Shown here piece after piece: positions 54,079 through 63,565 of a stretch of DNA of 64,000 nt (position 1 is its first letter; each line of letters starts with the position of its first letter). The notes beneath the pieces were generated by a model that did no database searches, had not been told where the DNA came from, and saw only the letters and a list, made by a program, of their open reading frames with translations. Source of the stretch: Gangjinia marincola (GTDB taxonomy: Bacteria; Bacteroidota; Bacteroidia; Flavobacteriales; Flavobacteriaceae); assembly GCF_039523415.1 (NCBI RefSeq), contig NZ_BAAAFG010000015.1, positions 124,001-188,000 on the forward strand, written 5' to 3'. The translations under genes were made by a program, and so were the position numbers.

Positions 54079-55050
54079 TTATGTATTTTTTTTTGAGTTT
54101 AACAATGATATAAATAGAAAGGATAACCCCCCAATCACTAAATTAAATAGCGTTTGAGATCCCCATATAATCCAGCCTAGTGCTTCGCCGTTCTCTTTTG
54201 AAATCCCGTAAAGCGAAAGGACTAAACCTACTGCAATAGGATAAACGCCTATTCCCCCGTTAGTTGTAGATACCGCAAATGCACCGGCGATAAAGGCGAG
54301 CAACATTCCTTGTACTCCTACATTTGTTGTTTCAACCACTGTGTTTTTCATGATGTAAAACATGATAAAATACATCGCCCAGATAAATAAGGTATGCAGG
54401 ATAAACGGAACTTTTTTTTGCATTTTAGTGATACTTATGATACCCTCAACCATTCCTTTTATTAAGCTTGTTATTTTTTTTATAACGCTATTTGAAGATC
54501 GCCTCATGATCTTTAATATCATAAATGCCAGAAAAACCAAAATTAAAGCAGCAAGCAAGGGTAACAGCGGATTGATCTTATTTGATTCAAAATATAAAAG
54601 CAATACCTGAGTCTGTAAGAACAATGCCACTAGGACGATGAGAAGCAACATAATAAGGTCAATGATTCGTTCTGTGATGATAGTTCCAAATCCTTTTTCA
54701 AAAGGTATTGAAGCATAAGTTCGTGCTGTGCCTGCCCGTAACACCTCGCCAGATCGCGGAATACCAAGATTGGAAACATACCCCATCATCAATGCCATAA
54801 AACTATTTTTTAGTGAAATAGAATGTCCTAAAGGCTGCAAAAGGTAATTCCAGCGATACGCCCGTGATAAGTGCGACAATAATGAACACACTAGTGAGAT
54901 AAAAATCCAGCCTGGATTAGCAGACGTTATGTTGTTCCATAAAGTTGCCCTTTCTTGAGGCGTAGCACTACTCACCGAGTACCAGATTAAAAAAACTCCC
55001 AACAAAAGTGGGAGTAAAGTTTTTAGTATTTTTTTTAGTGTTGGACTCAC
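54079..55050 (-). CDS. Lysylphosphatidylglycerol synthase-type transmembrane protein (flippase-like)
   Basis: A 323-residue polytopic membrane protein with about eight helices. NSFMALMMGYVSNLGIPRSGEVLRAG (split by short loops) and the late AFAVSTTNGGIGVYPIAVGL are typical of the AglD/MprF N-terminal (LPG synthase TM) family. No catalytic C-terminal domain. It probably moves or handles lipids. One base separates it from panD. Confidence 0.88.
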   Translation of the reverse strand: MSPTLKKILKTLLPLLLGVFLIWYSVSSATPQERATLWNNITSANPGWIFISLVCSLLSHLSRAYRWNYLLQPLGHSISLKNSFMALMMGYVSNLGIPRSGEVLRAGTARTYASIPFEKGFGTIITERIIDLIMLLLIVLVALFLQTQVLLLYFESNKINPLLPLLAALILVFLAFMILKIMRRSSNSVIKKITSLIKGMVEGIISITKMQKKVPFILHTLFIWAMYFIMFYIMKNTVVETTNVGVQGMLLAFIAGAFAVSTTNGGIGVYPIAVGLVLSLYGISKENGEALGWIIWGSQTLFNLVIGGLSFLFISLLNSKKNT

Positions 55051-55051
55051 C

Positions 55052-55402
55052 TTAATCCAAAAGGTTATTTTCTTCGTTTGGAAACACTAGGGAAGGTTTA
55101 AATTCTTTAGCCTCGTCCATGGTCATCATGGCGTAAGTGATGAGAATCAAAATATCACCGGCAGCTACTTTGCGTGCTGCAGCTCCATTGAGGGTAATCT
55201 CTCCACTATTACGCGGTCCTGGGATAGCATAGGTTTCAAGACGCTCACCATTATTATTGTTCACAATTTGTACTTTTTCACCTTCCACTATATTGGCTGC
55301 GTCCATAAGATCTTCATCTATAGTTATACTTCCAATATAATTTAAGTCAGCTCCTGTGACTTTAACGCGGTGGATTTTAGATTTTACAACATGTATAAGC
55401 AT
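55052..55402 (-). CDS. panD: Aspartate 1-decarboxylase
   Basis: A 116-residue pyruvoyl enzyme. It makes beta-alanine for pantothenate. The self-cleavage site is the Gly-Ser of NYIGSITID (~24-28), which yields the pyruvoyl group. NGERLETYAIPG and GAAARKVAAGD are also conserved. Lies 9 bases after panC on the same strand. Confidence 0.95.
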   Translation of the reverse strand: MLIHVVKSKIHRVKVTGADLNYIGSITIDEDLMDAANIVEGEKVQIVNNNNGERLETYAIPGPRNSGEITLNGAAARKVAAGDILILITYAMMTMDEAKEFKPSLVFPNEENNLLD

Positions 55403-55411
55403 AATGCAAAG

Positions 55412-56263
55412 TTAGTGCTTTAGAGCAATATTATCAATTAATCTTACAGCGCCACATTGAACCGCAATAAATGCTCTGTAGGACTTATTTTTATTTTTTC
55501 TAATGACTGGAAGAAGAGAATCTTCTTGAGCGATTTCAAAGTACTCTAATGAGAGCTTGACGTTTTTCTTAAATTCATCTTTCACCCAATCTCTTACTTC
55601 GTTTGCACTTTTTATGCCAAACAATTTTTTTGCTTTTTGAAGTGTTTTGTAGATAAAGGCAGCTTCTTTTCGGTCACTATAGCTCAATAACTCATTCCTT
55701 GAACTGCGCGCTAATCCATGAGGTTCTCTTGCAATAGGGCAGCCAATAATTTTGACGGGCAACTTCAAAATTTTCACTAATTTTCTTATGATTTGTAATT
55801 GCTGAAAGTCTTTCTCTCCAAAATAAGCTGTTGTAGGCTGAACTGTTTCAAACAATAACGAGACTACTGTACCCACTCCATCAAAATGTCCTTTTCTAAA
55901 ACGTCCTTCCATTTGATTAGCAATAGTGCCAAAGTCAAATGTTTTTGCCACAATCTTGCCTTGATAAAAATCTGAAGCGGCTGGAGCAAAAATGACAATA
56001 TCAGAAGACAGTTTTTGTAATAGCTGGACATCTTTCTCTAAGGTTCTTGGGTATTTTTCAAGATCGGCAGGATTATCAAACTGGGTTGGGTTTACAAAAA
56101 TACTCACTATGGTGTAAGCATTTTCTTTTAATGAGGCGGCAATTAGAGATAAATGTCCCTCATGCAATGCTCCCATTGTGGGAACAAACCCAAGGCTTAA
56201 ATTTTTCTCTCTATAAGGTTGTATAAATTTTTTAAGTGATTCTCGGGTTGTAAAGACCTTCAT
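55412..56263 (-). CDS. panC: Pantoate--beta-alanine ligase
   Basis: A 283-residue adenylate-forming ligase. It joins pantoate and beta-alanine to pantothenate with ATP. Motifs: FVPTMGALHEGHLSLI (HIGH-like), FVNPTQFDNPADLEKYPRT, YFGEKDFQQLQ and GLARSSRNELLS (KMSKS-like). First gene of the leftward operon; divergent from the glycogen synthase-like gene. Confidence 0.96.
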   Translation of the reverse strand: MKVFTTRESLKKFIQPYREKNLSLGFVPTMGALHEGHLSLIAASLKENAYTIVSIFVNPTQFDNPADLEKYPRTLEKDVQLLQKLSSDIVIFAPAASDFYQGKIVAKTFDFGTIANQMEGRFRKGHFDGVGTVVSLLFETVQPTTAYFGEKDFQQLQIIRKLVKILKLPVKIIGCPIAREPHGLARSSRNELLSYSDRKEAAFIYKTLQKAKKLFGIKSANEVRDWVKDEFKKNVKLSLEYFEIAQEDSLLPVIRKNKNKSYRAFIAVQCGAVRLIDNIALKH

Positions 56264-56322
56264 TTAGTGTATTTAAGAGCCGACAAAGCTAATATTTTCA
56301 GTTCAATCTGCATAAAATTTAG

Positions 56323-56330
56323 TACTTTTG
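56323..56330 (+). promoter_or_regulatory. Putative -7 box of the glycogen synthase-like gene
   Basis: TACTTTTG matches TAnnTTTG. The nearest in-frame ATG (56332) is only 1 base beyond it and would precede the transcript start, so ATG 56368 is preferred. Confidence 0.6.
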
Positions 56331-56367
56331 CATGTTTTTTGACAAGAATACTAATAATTCAAGTTTT

Positions 56368-57189
56368 ATGAAGGATAAGAGGATATTATACGTATCATCT
56401 GAGGTTATACCTTATTTACCCGAAACAGAAATTTCTGCAATGTCGTTTGAGGCACCTAGAATGGTGAATGGGATGGGTGGACAAATCAGAATATTTATGC
56501 CCAGATTTGGGAATATCAATGAGAGAAGACACCAGCTGCACGAAGTGATTCGCTTATCTGGAATGAATTTAGTTATCAATGACTTAGACATGCCATTAAT
56601 CATTAAAGTAGCCTCTATTCCTAAAGAGCGAATGCAGGTTTACTTTATCGATAATGAAGATTACTTTAAACGCAAGGCCACATTAACAGATGAGGATGGA
56701 CAGCTTTTTGAAGATAATGATGAGCGTGCAATTTTCTTTGCAAAAGGCGTTATTGAAACGGTAAAAAAATTGAACTGGTCTCCAGACATCATTCATGTCC
56801 ATGGATGGTTGGCGTCTTTATTGCCACTGTATCTCCGTAATTATTATGGCAACGAACCATTGTTTGAAGAGTCTAAAATTGTTACCTCTGTATACAATCA
56901 AAGCTTTGATGGAGCGTTAGATGGTGATATGAAAATGAAAGTTTTATTTGACGGGATGGAAGAAGATGCTGTTGCACCTCTTGATGAGCCCACGTATACG
57001 AATCTACTTAAAATTGCCGTACAAAATTCTGATGCCGTAATTAAAGGGAGTGAAAATTTACCAGATGAACTGGAAAAGTTCATTGATAATAGTAAAAAAC
57101 CAGTATTGGATTACTATCACAAAGACAATTTTGCTGAAGCCTATCAGCAATTCTATCTAACTAATGTTTTAGAAGAAAATAACGACTAG
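56368..57189 (+). CDS. Short glycogen/starch synthase-like protein (GT5 N-terminal domain only)
   Basis: A 273-residue protein from ATG 56368 (MKDKRILYVSSEVIPYLPET). It matches the N-terminal Rossmann lobe of GT5 synthases: MVNGMGGQIRIFMPRFGNI, VYFIDNEDYFKRK and IIHVHGWLASLLPLYL. The ~200-residue C-terminal nucleotide-sugar-binding lobe is absent. This short form is widespread in Bacteroidota and is annotated glycogen/starch synthase, but without the second lobe catalysis is uncertain. Next gene 4 bases on. Confidence 0.88.
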   Translation: MKDKRILYVSSEVIPYLPETEISAMSFEAPRMVNGMGGQIRIFMPRFGNINERRHQLHEVIRLSGMNLVINDLDMPLIIKVASIPKERMQVYFIDNEDYFKRKATLTDEDGQLFEDNDERAIFFAKGVIETVKKLNWSPDIIHVHGWLASLLPLYLRNYYGNEPLFEESKIVTSVYNQSFDGALDGDMKMKVLFDGMEEDAVAPLDEPTYTNLLKIAVQNSDAVIKGSENLPDELEKFIDNSKKPVLDYYHKDNFAEAYQQFYLTNVLEENND

Positions 57190-57193
57190 TTTA

Positions 57194-58891
57194 ATGAAGC
57201 GAATTATATATGCTGCCAGAATGATGGCTGTAGTCCTATGTACTTTTCTTATAGGATCTTGTGAAGAAGAGCAAACGACGTTAGGAACAAACCTTTTTGA
57301 TCCGCTTACCTTAACCCAGGATTCATTCGACGTTACGTCCTATAATGTAAAATTAGATGCAGTAGAAACAGATGACCTTCCTATAAATCTAATAGGGTTT
57401 TATAAAGACCCGGTTAAATATGGAGAAGATGGAAGTCAAGAGATTGAAACCACCTACAGCGTGATGTCGCAAGTCACCTTACAAAATGTTAATCCCACTT
57501 TTGGAACAGATCCAGTATTAGATAGTGTAGTTCTTACCTTACCTTATTTTTCAACGTTAACAAGTGAAACAGGAGTTGATGAAGAGAATAGAACCTATGA
57601 CCTTGACTCAGTATTTGGAGGCTCTCCTATCAATCTATCTGTTTATAAATCTGAGTATTACTTGGCAGATCTTGACGTGGAAAGTAATTTTGAAGATGAG
57701 TTGAATTTCTTTTCCGATATTAATGATATTAGTGATTTCAATGGGAATGCTAAAGGAGAGTTACTACGAGAACTTCAAGGATTTACGCCTAGTGCAGATC
57801 AAATCCGTTTAGATACTCTTGAAGATGAACTTGATGAGGATGGGAATCCTATTATCGGTGATGATGGTGAGCCAGAACAAGAGATCGTTAGCACGTATAG
57901 TTCACCACGTTTGAGATTAGTATTCAAAGAGCGACCGGATAATGATGATTTACAGACTGCCGATTTGGCAATTCTTCAAATGTTTGAGAACATAATTATA
58001 GATAAAGAGGGTGAAGTAGAACTTTCTAGTAATAATAATTTTAGAAACTTTTTTAGAGGAATTTATTTTGAAGCTGAGGCCACAGGTGAAAATGGAACTT
58101 TAGTCGCTTTTAATTTTGCGAACCCAGATGCCGGGATAGAACTCTTTTATCGTTCTACAACCACCACTGTTGATGATGAAACCGGAGATTCTATTGAAAC
58201 CGAGGTTCAAAATACATTTAAGCTCAACTTTAGGGATCAAGGCAATGTAGCCAATAGTGTCAATGTCATGAATAACAGTGAAGAAATCACTCTTTCTGCC
58301 AGCGATCAAGACGAGGTAAATGGCGCTGAATATTTATATCTAAAAGGTGGACAGGGTAATATGGCTGTAGTTGAATTAGATGCATCGATTGTAGATGAAA
58401 TAAGCACAAATAATTGGTTAATCAATGAAGCTAATCTGGAGTTTTATGTAAGAGGAAGTTCTTCAAATGCACCTCAACGTATTTTCATTTATGATTTGGT
58501 AAATGAAACCGTATTGACAGATTTCTTTTTAGAACAAGAAAATACGGCATTTCCTGAGCTATCTCGAACGCAACACTTAGGTCCGCTAAATGACGATAAC
58601 GCTGATGATAGTTTCTACAGGATTAAAATCACCGAGTATATTAAAGCTTTAGTAGAGGCTTTAGAAGATGATGAAGACGTTGACAATCTAATCTTGGGAA
58701 TTACAGTTGCTCAAAATGTAAACCTCAGCACACGATCACAAGTCAAAGTAGAGGAAGATGTTGAAGAACTCGTGCCGACTATACCCACAACATCGGTTAT
58801 CTCCCATCAAGGTGTAGTACTTTACGGAAATAATTTTCCTGATGAAGAAAAGAGGTTGAAACTCAGAATATTTTACACAGACCCCAATTAA
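57194..58891 (+). CDS. DUF4270 lipoprotein
   Basis: A 565-residue protein with a lipoprotein signal (MMAVVLCTFLIGSCEEEQTT, Cys ~23), then LGTNLFDPLTLTQDSFDVTS and a long acidic beta-rich body typical of DUF4270, an uncharacterised Bacteroidota envelope family. Linked to the glycogen synthase-like gene (4 bases) and glmS (6 bases), an arrangement I recall as conserved. Role unknown. Confidence 0.87.
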   Translation: MKRIIYAARMMAVVLCTFLIGSCEEEQTTLGTNLFDPLTLTQDSFDVTSYNVKLDAVETDDLPINLIGFYKDPVKYGEDGSQEIETTYSVMSQVTLQNVNPTFGTDPVLDSVVLTLPYFSTLTSETGVDEENRTYDLDSVFGGSPINLSVYKSEYYLADLDVESNFEDELNFFSDINDISDFNGNAKGELLRELQGFTPSADQIRLDTLEDELDEDGNPIIGDDGEPEQEIVSTYSSPRLRLVFKERPDNDDLQTADLAILQMFENIIIDKEGEVELSSNNNFRNFFRGIYFEAEATGENGTLVAFNFANPDAGIELFYRSTTTTVDDETGDSIETEVQNTFKLNFRDQGNVANSVNVMNNSEEITLSASDQDEVNGAEYLYLKGGQGNMAVVELDASIVDEISTNNWLINEANLEFYVRGSSSNAPQRIFIYDLVNETVLTDFFLEQENTAFPELSRTQHLGPLNDDNADDSFYRIKITEYIKALVEALEDDEDVDNLILGITVAQNVNLSTRSQVKVEEDVEELVPTIPTTSVISHQGVVLYGNNFPDEEKRLKLRIFYTDPN

Positions 58892-58897
58892 ATTTAT

Positions 58898-60745
58898 ATG
58901 TGCGGAATTGTAGGCTACATTGGTCATCGCGAAGCTTATCCTATTGTCTTAAAAGGACTCAAAAGGCTTGAATACAGAGGCTATGATAGCGCTGGCATCG
59001 CTCTGTATGATGGTAAAGATTTAAAACTATCCAAGACTAAAGGTAAAGTTGTTGAGCTGGAAGAAAAGCTTGAAAGTGAAATTTCAACCCAGGGAACAAT
59101 AGGTATAGGTCATACCAGATGGGCCACTCATGGAGAGCCCAATGATGTTAATTCTCATCCGCATTATTCAAATTCTGGTGATCTGGTGATTATTCACAAT
59201 GGGATTATTGAAAATTATGATGCCATAAAACAAGAATTAATTAAACGTGGATACACCTTTACCTCAGATACAGATACCGAAGTTCTAGTAAACCTCATTG
59301 AAGACGTCAAGAAACAAGATGATGTGAAACTGGGAAAAGCAGTCCAAATCGCCTTAAATCAAGTGGTAGGAGCTTATGCCATTGCAGTTTTTGATAAAAA
59401 TAAACCAGATGAGATCGTCGTTGCTCGTCTAGGTAGCCCATTGGCCATTGGAGTAGGTGAAAAAGAGTTTTTTATCGCCTCAGATGCATCTCCATTCATT
59501 GAGTACACTACTAATGCAATCTATCTTGAAGATGGAGAAATGGCAGTAGTTCGTATCTCAAAGGGGATAAAAATCAGAAAAATACAAGATGATTCATTAG
59601 TAGATCCTTATATACAGGAACTTCAAATGAATTTAGAACAAATCGAAAAAGGTGGTTACGACCACTTTATGCTTAAAGAAATCTATGAACAGCCAGATGC
59701 GATTAAAGATACCTTTAGAGGTCGAATGTTAGTCGAACAAGGCATCATAAGAATGGCAGGAGTAGATGACCATTTTGAAAAATTTCTCCAGGCACCTCGA
59801 ATTATAATTGTTGCCTGCGGAACCTCTTGGCATGCAGGATTGGTAGCCGAATATATTTTTGAAGAATTCACACGTATTCCCGTTGAGGTGGAGTACGCTT
59901 CAGAGTTTAGATACCGCAACCCAATCATACACAAAGGAGATGTGGTAATCGCTATATCTCAAAGTGGCGAAACTGCAGATACTATGGCTGCAATAAAATT
60001 GGCAAAAGGCCAGGGAGCGTTTGTGTTTGGAGTGTGTAATGTAGTGGGATCATCCATCTCAAGAGAAACTCATGCGGGTGCCTACACCCATGCAGGGCCA
60101 GAAATTGGTGTAGCTTCTACAAAGGCATTTACTACGCAAATTACGGTACTCACCTTAATGGCGCTTAAAATATCCAAGGCGAAAGGTATTTTGTCAAAAA
60201 CTGCCCTGCATCGCTATCTTCAGGAGATGGAGTTGATTCCGGCTAAGGTTGAAGAAGCCCTCAAAAGCAATGAACATATTAAGGCTGTAGCCGAAGAATA
60301 TAAAAACGCTTCAAATTTCTTGTATTTAGGAAGAGGGTATAATTTCCCGGTGGCTCTTGAAGGAGCTTTAAAATTGAAAGAAATTTCTTACATCCATGCC
60401 GAAGGTTATCCTGCGGCTGAAATGAAGCACGGTCCAATCGCCCTCATCGATGAGCAAATGCCTGTCGCCGTAATTGCTACCCGAAAAGGGCACTACGAAA
60501 AAGTAGTCAGTAACATTCAGGAAATAAAATCTCGCAAGGGAAAAATCATTGGTATTGTAACTCAGGGAGATACAGAAGTACGCGGTTTAGCCGATTACGT
60601 GATTGAAGTGCCTGAAACCCTTGAAGCACTAACCCCATTGCTCACCACAATACCGCTGCAATTGCTTTCCTATCACATCGCAGTGATGCTGGGTAAAAAT
60701 GTAGATCAGCCAAGAAATCTTGCAAAATCAGTTACGGTTGAGTAA
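58898..60745 (+). CDS. glmS: Glutamine--fructose-6-phosphate aminotransferase (isomerizing)
   Basis: A 615-residue two-domain enzyme. The N-terminal glutaminase starts at the catalytic Cys (MCGIVGYIGHREAYPI) and has GIGHTRWATHGEPND. The C-terminal isomerase has two SIS domains (CGTSWHAGLVAEYIFEE; AISQSGETADTMAAIKLAKG) and ends NLAKSVTVE. It makes glucosamine-6-phosphate, the first step to UDP-GlcNAc for wall and LPS. No glmS ribozyme leader is seen (6-base spacer). Confidence 0.97.
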   Translation: MCGIVGYIGHREAYPIVLKGLKRLEYRGYDSAGIALYDGKDLKLSKTKGKVVELEEKLESEISTQGTIGIGHTRWATHGEPNDVNSHPHYSNSGDLVIIHNGIIENYDAIKQELIKRGYTFTSDTDTEVLVNLIEDVKKQDDVKLGKAVQIALNQVVGAYAIAVFDKNKPDEIVVARLGSPLAIGVGEKEFFIASDASPFIEYTTNAIYLEDGEMAVVRISKGIKIRKIQDDSLVDPYIQELQMNLEQIEKGGYDHFMLKEIYEQPDAIKDTFRGRMLVEQGIIRMAGVDDHFEKFLQAPRIIIVACGTSWHAGLVAEYIFEEFTRIPVEVEYASEFRYRNPIIHKGDVVIAISQSGETADTMAAIKLAKGQGAFVFGVCNVVGSSISRETHAGAYTHAGPEIGVASTKAFTTQITVLTLMALKISKAKGILSKTALHRYLQEMELIPAKVEEALKSNEHIKAVAEEYKNASNFLYLGRGYNFPVALEGALKLKEISYIHAEGYPAAEMKHGPIALIDEQMPVAVIATRKGHYEKVVSNIQEIKSRKGKIIGIVTQGDTEVRGLADYVIEVPETLEALTPLLTTIPLQLLSYHIAVMLGKNVDQPRNLAKSVTVE

Positions 60746-60816
60746 ATGACAGATTAATATTTTTTTAAGGATATAAGTTTATAATTCGTAAATTGTTGCT
60801 CATTTAATTCATAAAT

Positions 60817-63564
60817 ATGAGAGCAATTTACTTTTTGTCTCTACTACTTATTTCGTTTGCCTCTGTAGCTCAAACAGTTATTAAAGGTAAAGTAGTAGAT
60901 GAGAATTCGGTACCTATACTAGGTGCTAATGTTATTATCAAAGGTACATCTACAGGAACAGCCACCGACTTTGATGGACTTTTCACCCTTAGTATCGAAC
61001 AAAATCTTCCGGTTGAGCTGGAGGTGTCTAGTGTAGGGTTTGAATCACAAACCATTCAGGTTACCTCTGCCAATCAAGATCTTACGATTATTTTAAAAGA
61101 AGGTTCAGAACTGGATGAGGTAGTAATTTCAGCCTCAAGGACACCAGAGCGTATCTTTGAATCCCCGGTGACTGTAGAACGTTTCGGGTTAAAAGAAATA
61201 AAGAATACTGCTTCTCCAGATTTTTATGGTGGGTTAGAAAATTTAAAAGGCGTTGATATTAATACTAATAGTTTAACTTTTAGATCCATCAACACCCGTG
61301 GTTTTGCAACATTTGCCAACACACGATTTATGCAATTAGTCGATGGGATGGATAATTCTGCTCCGGCACTTAACTTCCCACTAGGAAACCTATTAGGGAT
61401 GACAGATCTTGATGTACAAAGCATTGAATTGCTACCGGGTGCAGCGTCTGCATTATATGGAGCGAACGCTTTTAACGGGATTTTATTTATGCGTAGTAAA
61501 AATCCATTTGATGATGATGGATTGAGCGTGTATCTCAAACAAGGATTTACAGATCAGGAAGCTGCCGGGACTAATCCCTTTACTGATGTGGGTATTCGTG
61601 CAGCACATAAGTTTAGTGAAAAGTTTGCTGCTAAAATCAACTTTAGCTATCTAACGGCAACCGATTGGTGGGCCAATAGCGAGAATGGTAAAATAAATCC
61701 AGGAAGCACACGTCAAAATGATATTAATTACGATGGGATAAATGTATATGGTGATGAAGTGGCGACAAATATTAGAGCTGCCTCTGGAGGATTGGGAATT
61801 ATCCCAGATGTTGAGGTAAGTCGAACAGGATATAATGAGGAAAATTTAACAAATTATAATGCTGAAAGTATAAAGGTCGATTGGGGCTTTTATTTTAGAC
61901 CTTGGGAAAATGACTTTGAGATCGTCTATCAGGGTAAAGTTGGATCTGGATCAACGATCTATCAGGGAGCCAACCGCTACAGTCTACGTGATTTCTTTTT
62001 ATCCCAGCACAAACTTGAGTTTAGAAATGACAACTTCTTTGTACGTGGGTATGTGACCGAAGATAGAGCGGGAGATTCGTATGATATGGTCTTTACAGGA
62101 ATCAATATCAACCGCGCATGGAAGAGCGATCAGCAATGGTTCGGTGAATATATCCAAACTTTTGCTGGCGCAACATTAGGCGGTGCAACCGAAGATCAGG
62201 CTCATGCCTTAGCGCGTGAAGCAGCAGATACAGGTAGATTAATCCCTGGAACACCAGAGTTTGAGCAAACCTTTAATGAAGTAATTGCCAATCCAGATTT
62301 GAGTTCAGGATCTAGATTTCAGGATAATTCTAAGTTGTATCATGCAGATGTAAACTACAACTTTAGTCATTTAATTGATTTTGCTGAAATTCAAGTGGGC
62401 GGATCGTTTAGAGAGTATGAGCTCAATTCGTTTGGAACTATTTATACTGATGCCGATGGTCCTATTAACTATAATGAAGTCGGGGTGTATACTCAAATTC
62501 AAAAAAATGTGGACTTAGGGGACACCGCAGAGTTAAAGCTAACCGGTTCTGTTCGTTATGACAAATCAGAATTATTTGATGGTTTTTTCTCTCCCAGAGT
62601 TTCTGCCGGAATTACCATTGCTGAAAATCATAACATCAGAGCTTCTTTCCAAACAGGATTTAGAAACCCAACTACACAGGATTTATTTATTGGTTTAGAT
62701 GTAGGTAGAGCAATTCTAGTTGGTGGTGCCGAAGAAAATCTTGAACGTGAGTCAAGAATATTTGATGACATTAGTGCCCAAGGTCAAGCCATAAGCGGGC
62801 AATCTTCTGTTGAACTTACAGGAACAAATGCATACAGGAACTCATTTTTGTCAACTGATGGTCAGCTAACAGTAGGTAATCCTAATCTGGCAACACCAGA
62901 GCAAGTGACTTCTTTTGAGTTAGGTTATAGAGGAAAATTAGGAAAAATTACCGTAGATGCTTCGGCATATTATAATCAATATGATGATTTCTTATCGGCA
63001 CTAAATGTATTAGCACCTTACTACGGCACAGTAGACGCTGACGGTGATGGAGAAATCGATCCGGGAACAGATGCGCTTACAGCCATCGGCCTGGGAGATT
63101 TTCAAGTATATCAAGTCTACACTAACTCGGTAGCCGATGTGAATTCCTATGGCGGAGCCATTGGAGTAAATACTAAAGTACTGGGTGGTTTTGATTTAGG
63201 AGCTAATTATACCTACGCAAAATTAGATTTTGATCAGGAGAGTGATCCCGGATTCAGACCGCAATTCAATACGCCAGAGCATAAGGTTAAAGCTTCTTTT
63301 GGCCATACAGATTTATTTACAAATTTTGGGTTTAATGTTGCCTGGAGATGGAGCGATACGTACTTGTGGCAATCTCCTTTTGGAGACGGGCAAATCCCTT
63401 CTTTCAATGTGGTAGACGCACAAATTAATTATACCGTACCTAAAATCAAGTCTACCTTTAAATTAGGAGGATCCAATTTACTGGGTGATGAATACTTCAC
63501 CGCATTTGGAACTGGTTTTATTGGATCACAGTATTATGTTTCATGGACGATAAATAACTTTTAA
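60817..63564 (+). CDS. TonB-dependent receptor with carboxypeptidase-like N-terminal domain
   Basis: A 915-residue outer-membrane receptor. Signal peptide YFLSLLLISFASVAQ; a CarboxypepD_reg-like domain (~20-95: IKGKVVDENSVPILGANVII); plug domain (~115-225: SRTPERIFESPVTVERF, LPGAASALYGANAFNGIL); then a 22-strand barrel ending FIGSQYYVSWTINNF. It imports a large substrate using TonB energy. The GDSL lipoprotein gene follows after 1 base, so the two are co-expressed, which suggests the substrate is an ester-containing compound (inference). No SusD is adjacent. Confidence 0.95.
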   Translation: MRAIYFLSLLLISFASVAQTVIKGKVVDENSVPILGANVIIKGTSTGTATDFDGLFTLSIEQNLPVELEVSSVGFESQTIQVTSANQDLTIILKEGSELDEVVISASRTPERIFESPVTVERFGLKEIKNTASPDFYGGLENLKGVDINTNSLTFRSINTRGFATFANTRFMQLVDGMDNSAPALNFPLGNLLGMTDLDVQSIELLPGAASALYGANAFNGILFMRSKNPFDDDGLSVYLKQGFTDQEAAGTNPFTDVGIRAAHKFSEKFAAKINFSYLTATDWWANSENGKINPGSTRQNDINYDGINVYGDEVATNIRAASGGLGIIPDVEVSRTGYNEENLTNYNAESIKVDWGFYFRPWENDFEIVYQGKVGSGSTIYQGANRYSLRDFFLSQHKLEFRNDNFFVRGYVTEDRAGDSYDMVFTGININRAWKSDQQWFGEYIQTFAGATLGGATEDQAHALAREAADTGRLIPGTPEFEQTFNEVIANPDLSSGSRFQDNSKLYHADVNYNFSHLIDFAEIQVGGSFREYELNSFGTIYTDADGPINYNEVGVYTQIQKNVDLGDTAELKLTGSVRYDKSELFDGFFSPRVSAGITIAENHNIRASFQTGFRNPTTQDLFIGLDVGRAILVGGAEENLERESRIFDDISAQGQAISGQSSVELTGTNAYRNSFLSTDGQLTVGNPNLATPEQVTSFELGYRGKLGKITVDASAYYNQYDDFLSALNVLAPYYGTVDADGDGEIDPGTDALTAIGLGDFQVYQVYTNSVADVNSYGGAIGVNTKVLGGFDLGANYTYAKLDFDQESDPGFRPQFNTPEHKVKASFGHTDLFTNFGFNVAWRWSDTYLWQSPFGDGQIPSFNVVDAQINYTVPKIKSTFKLGGSNLLGDEYFTAFGTGFIGSQYYVSWTINNF

Positions 63565-63565
63565 G

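Noticed and set aside
56332..56367. Start of the glycogen synthase-like protein at ATG 56332
   Set aside because: This ATG is only one base past a TACTTTTG promoter box and would precede the transcript start.
58880..58900. glmS ribozyme leader
   Set aside because: Only 6 bases separate the DUF4270 stop from the glmS start, leaving no room for a ribozyme.
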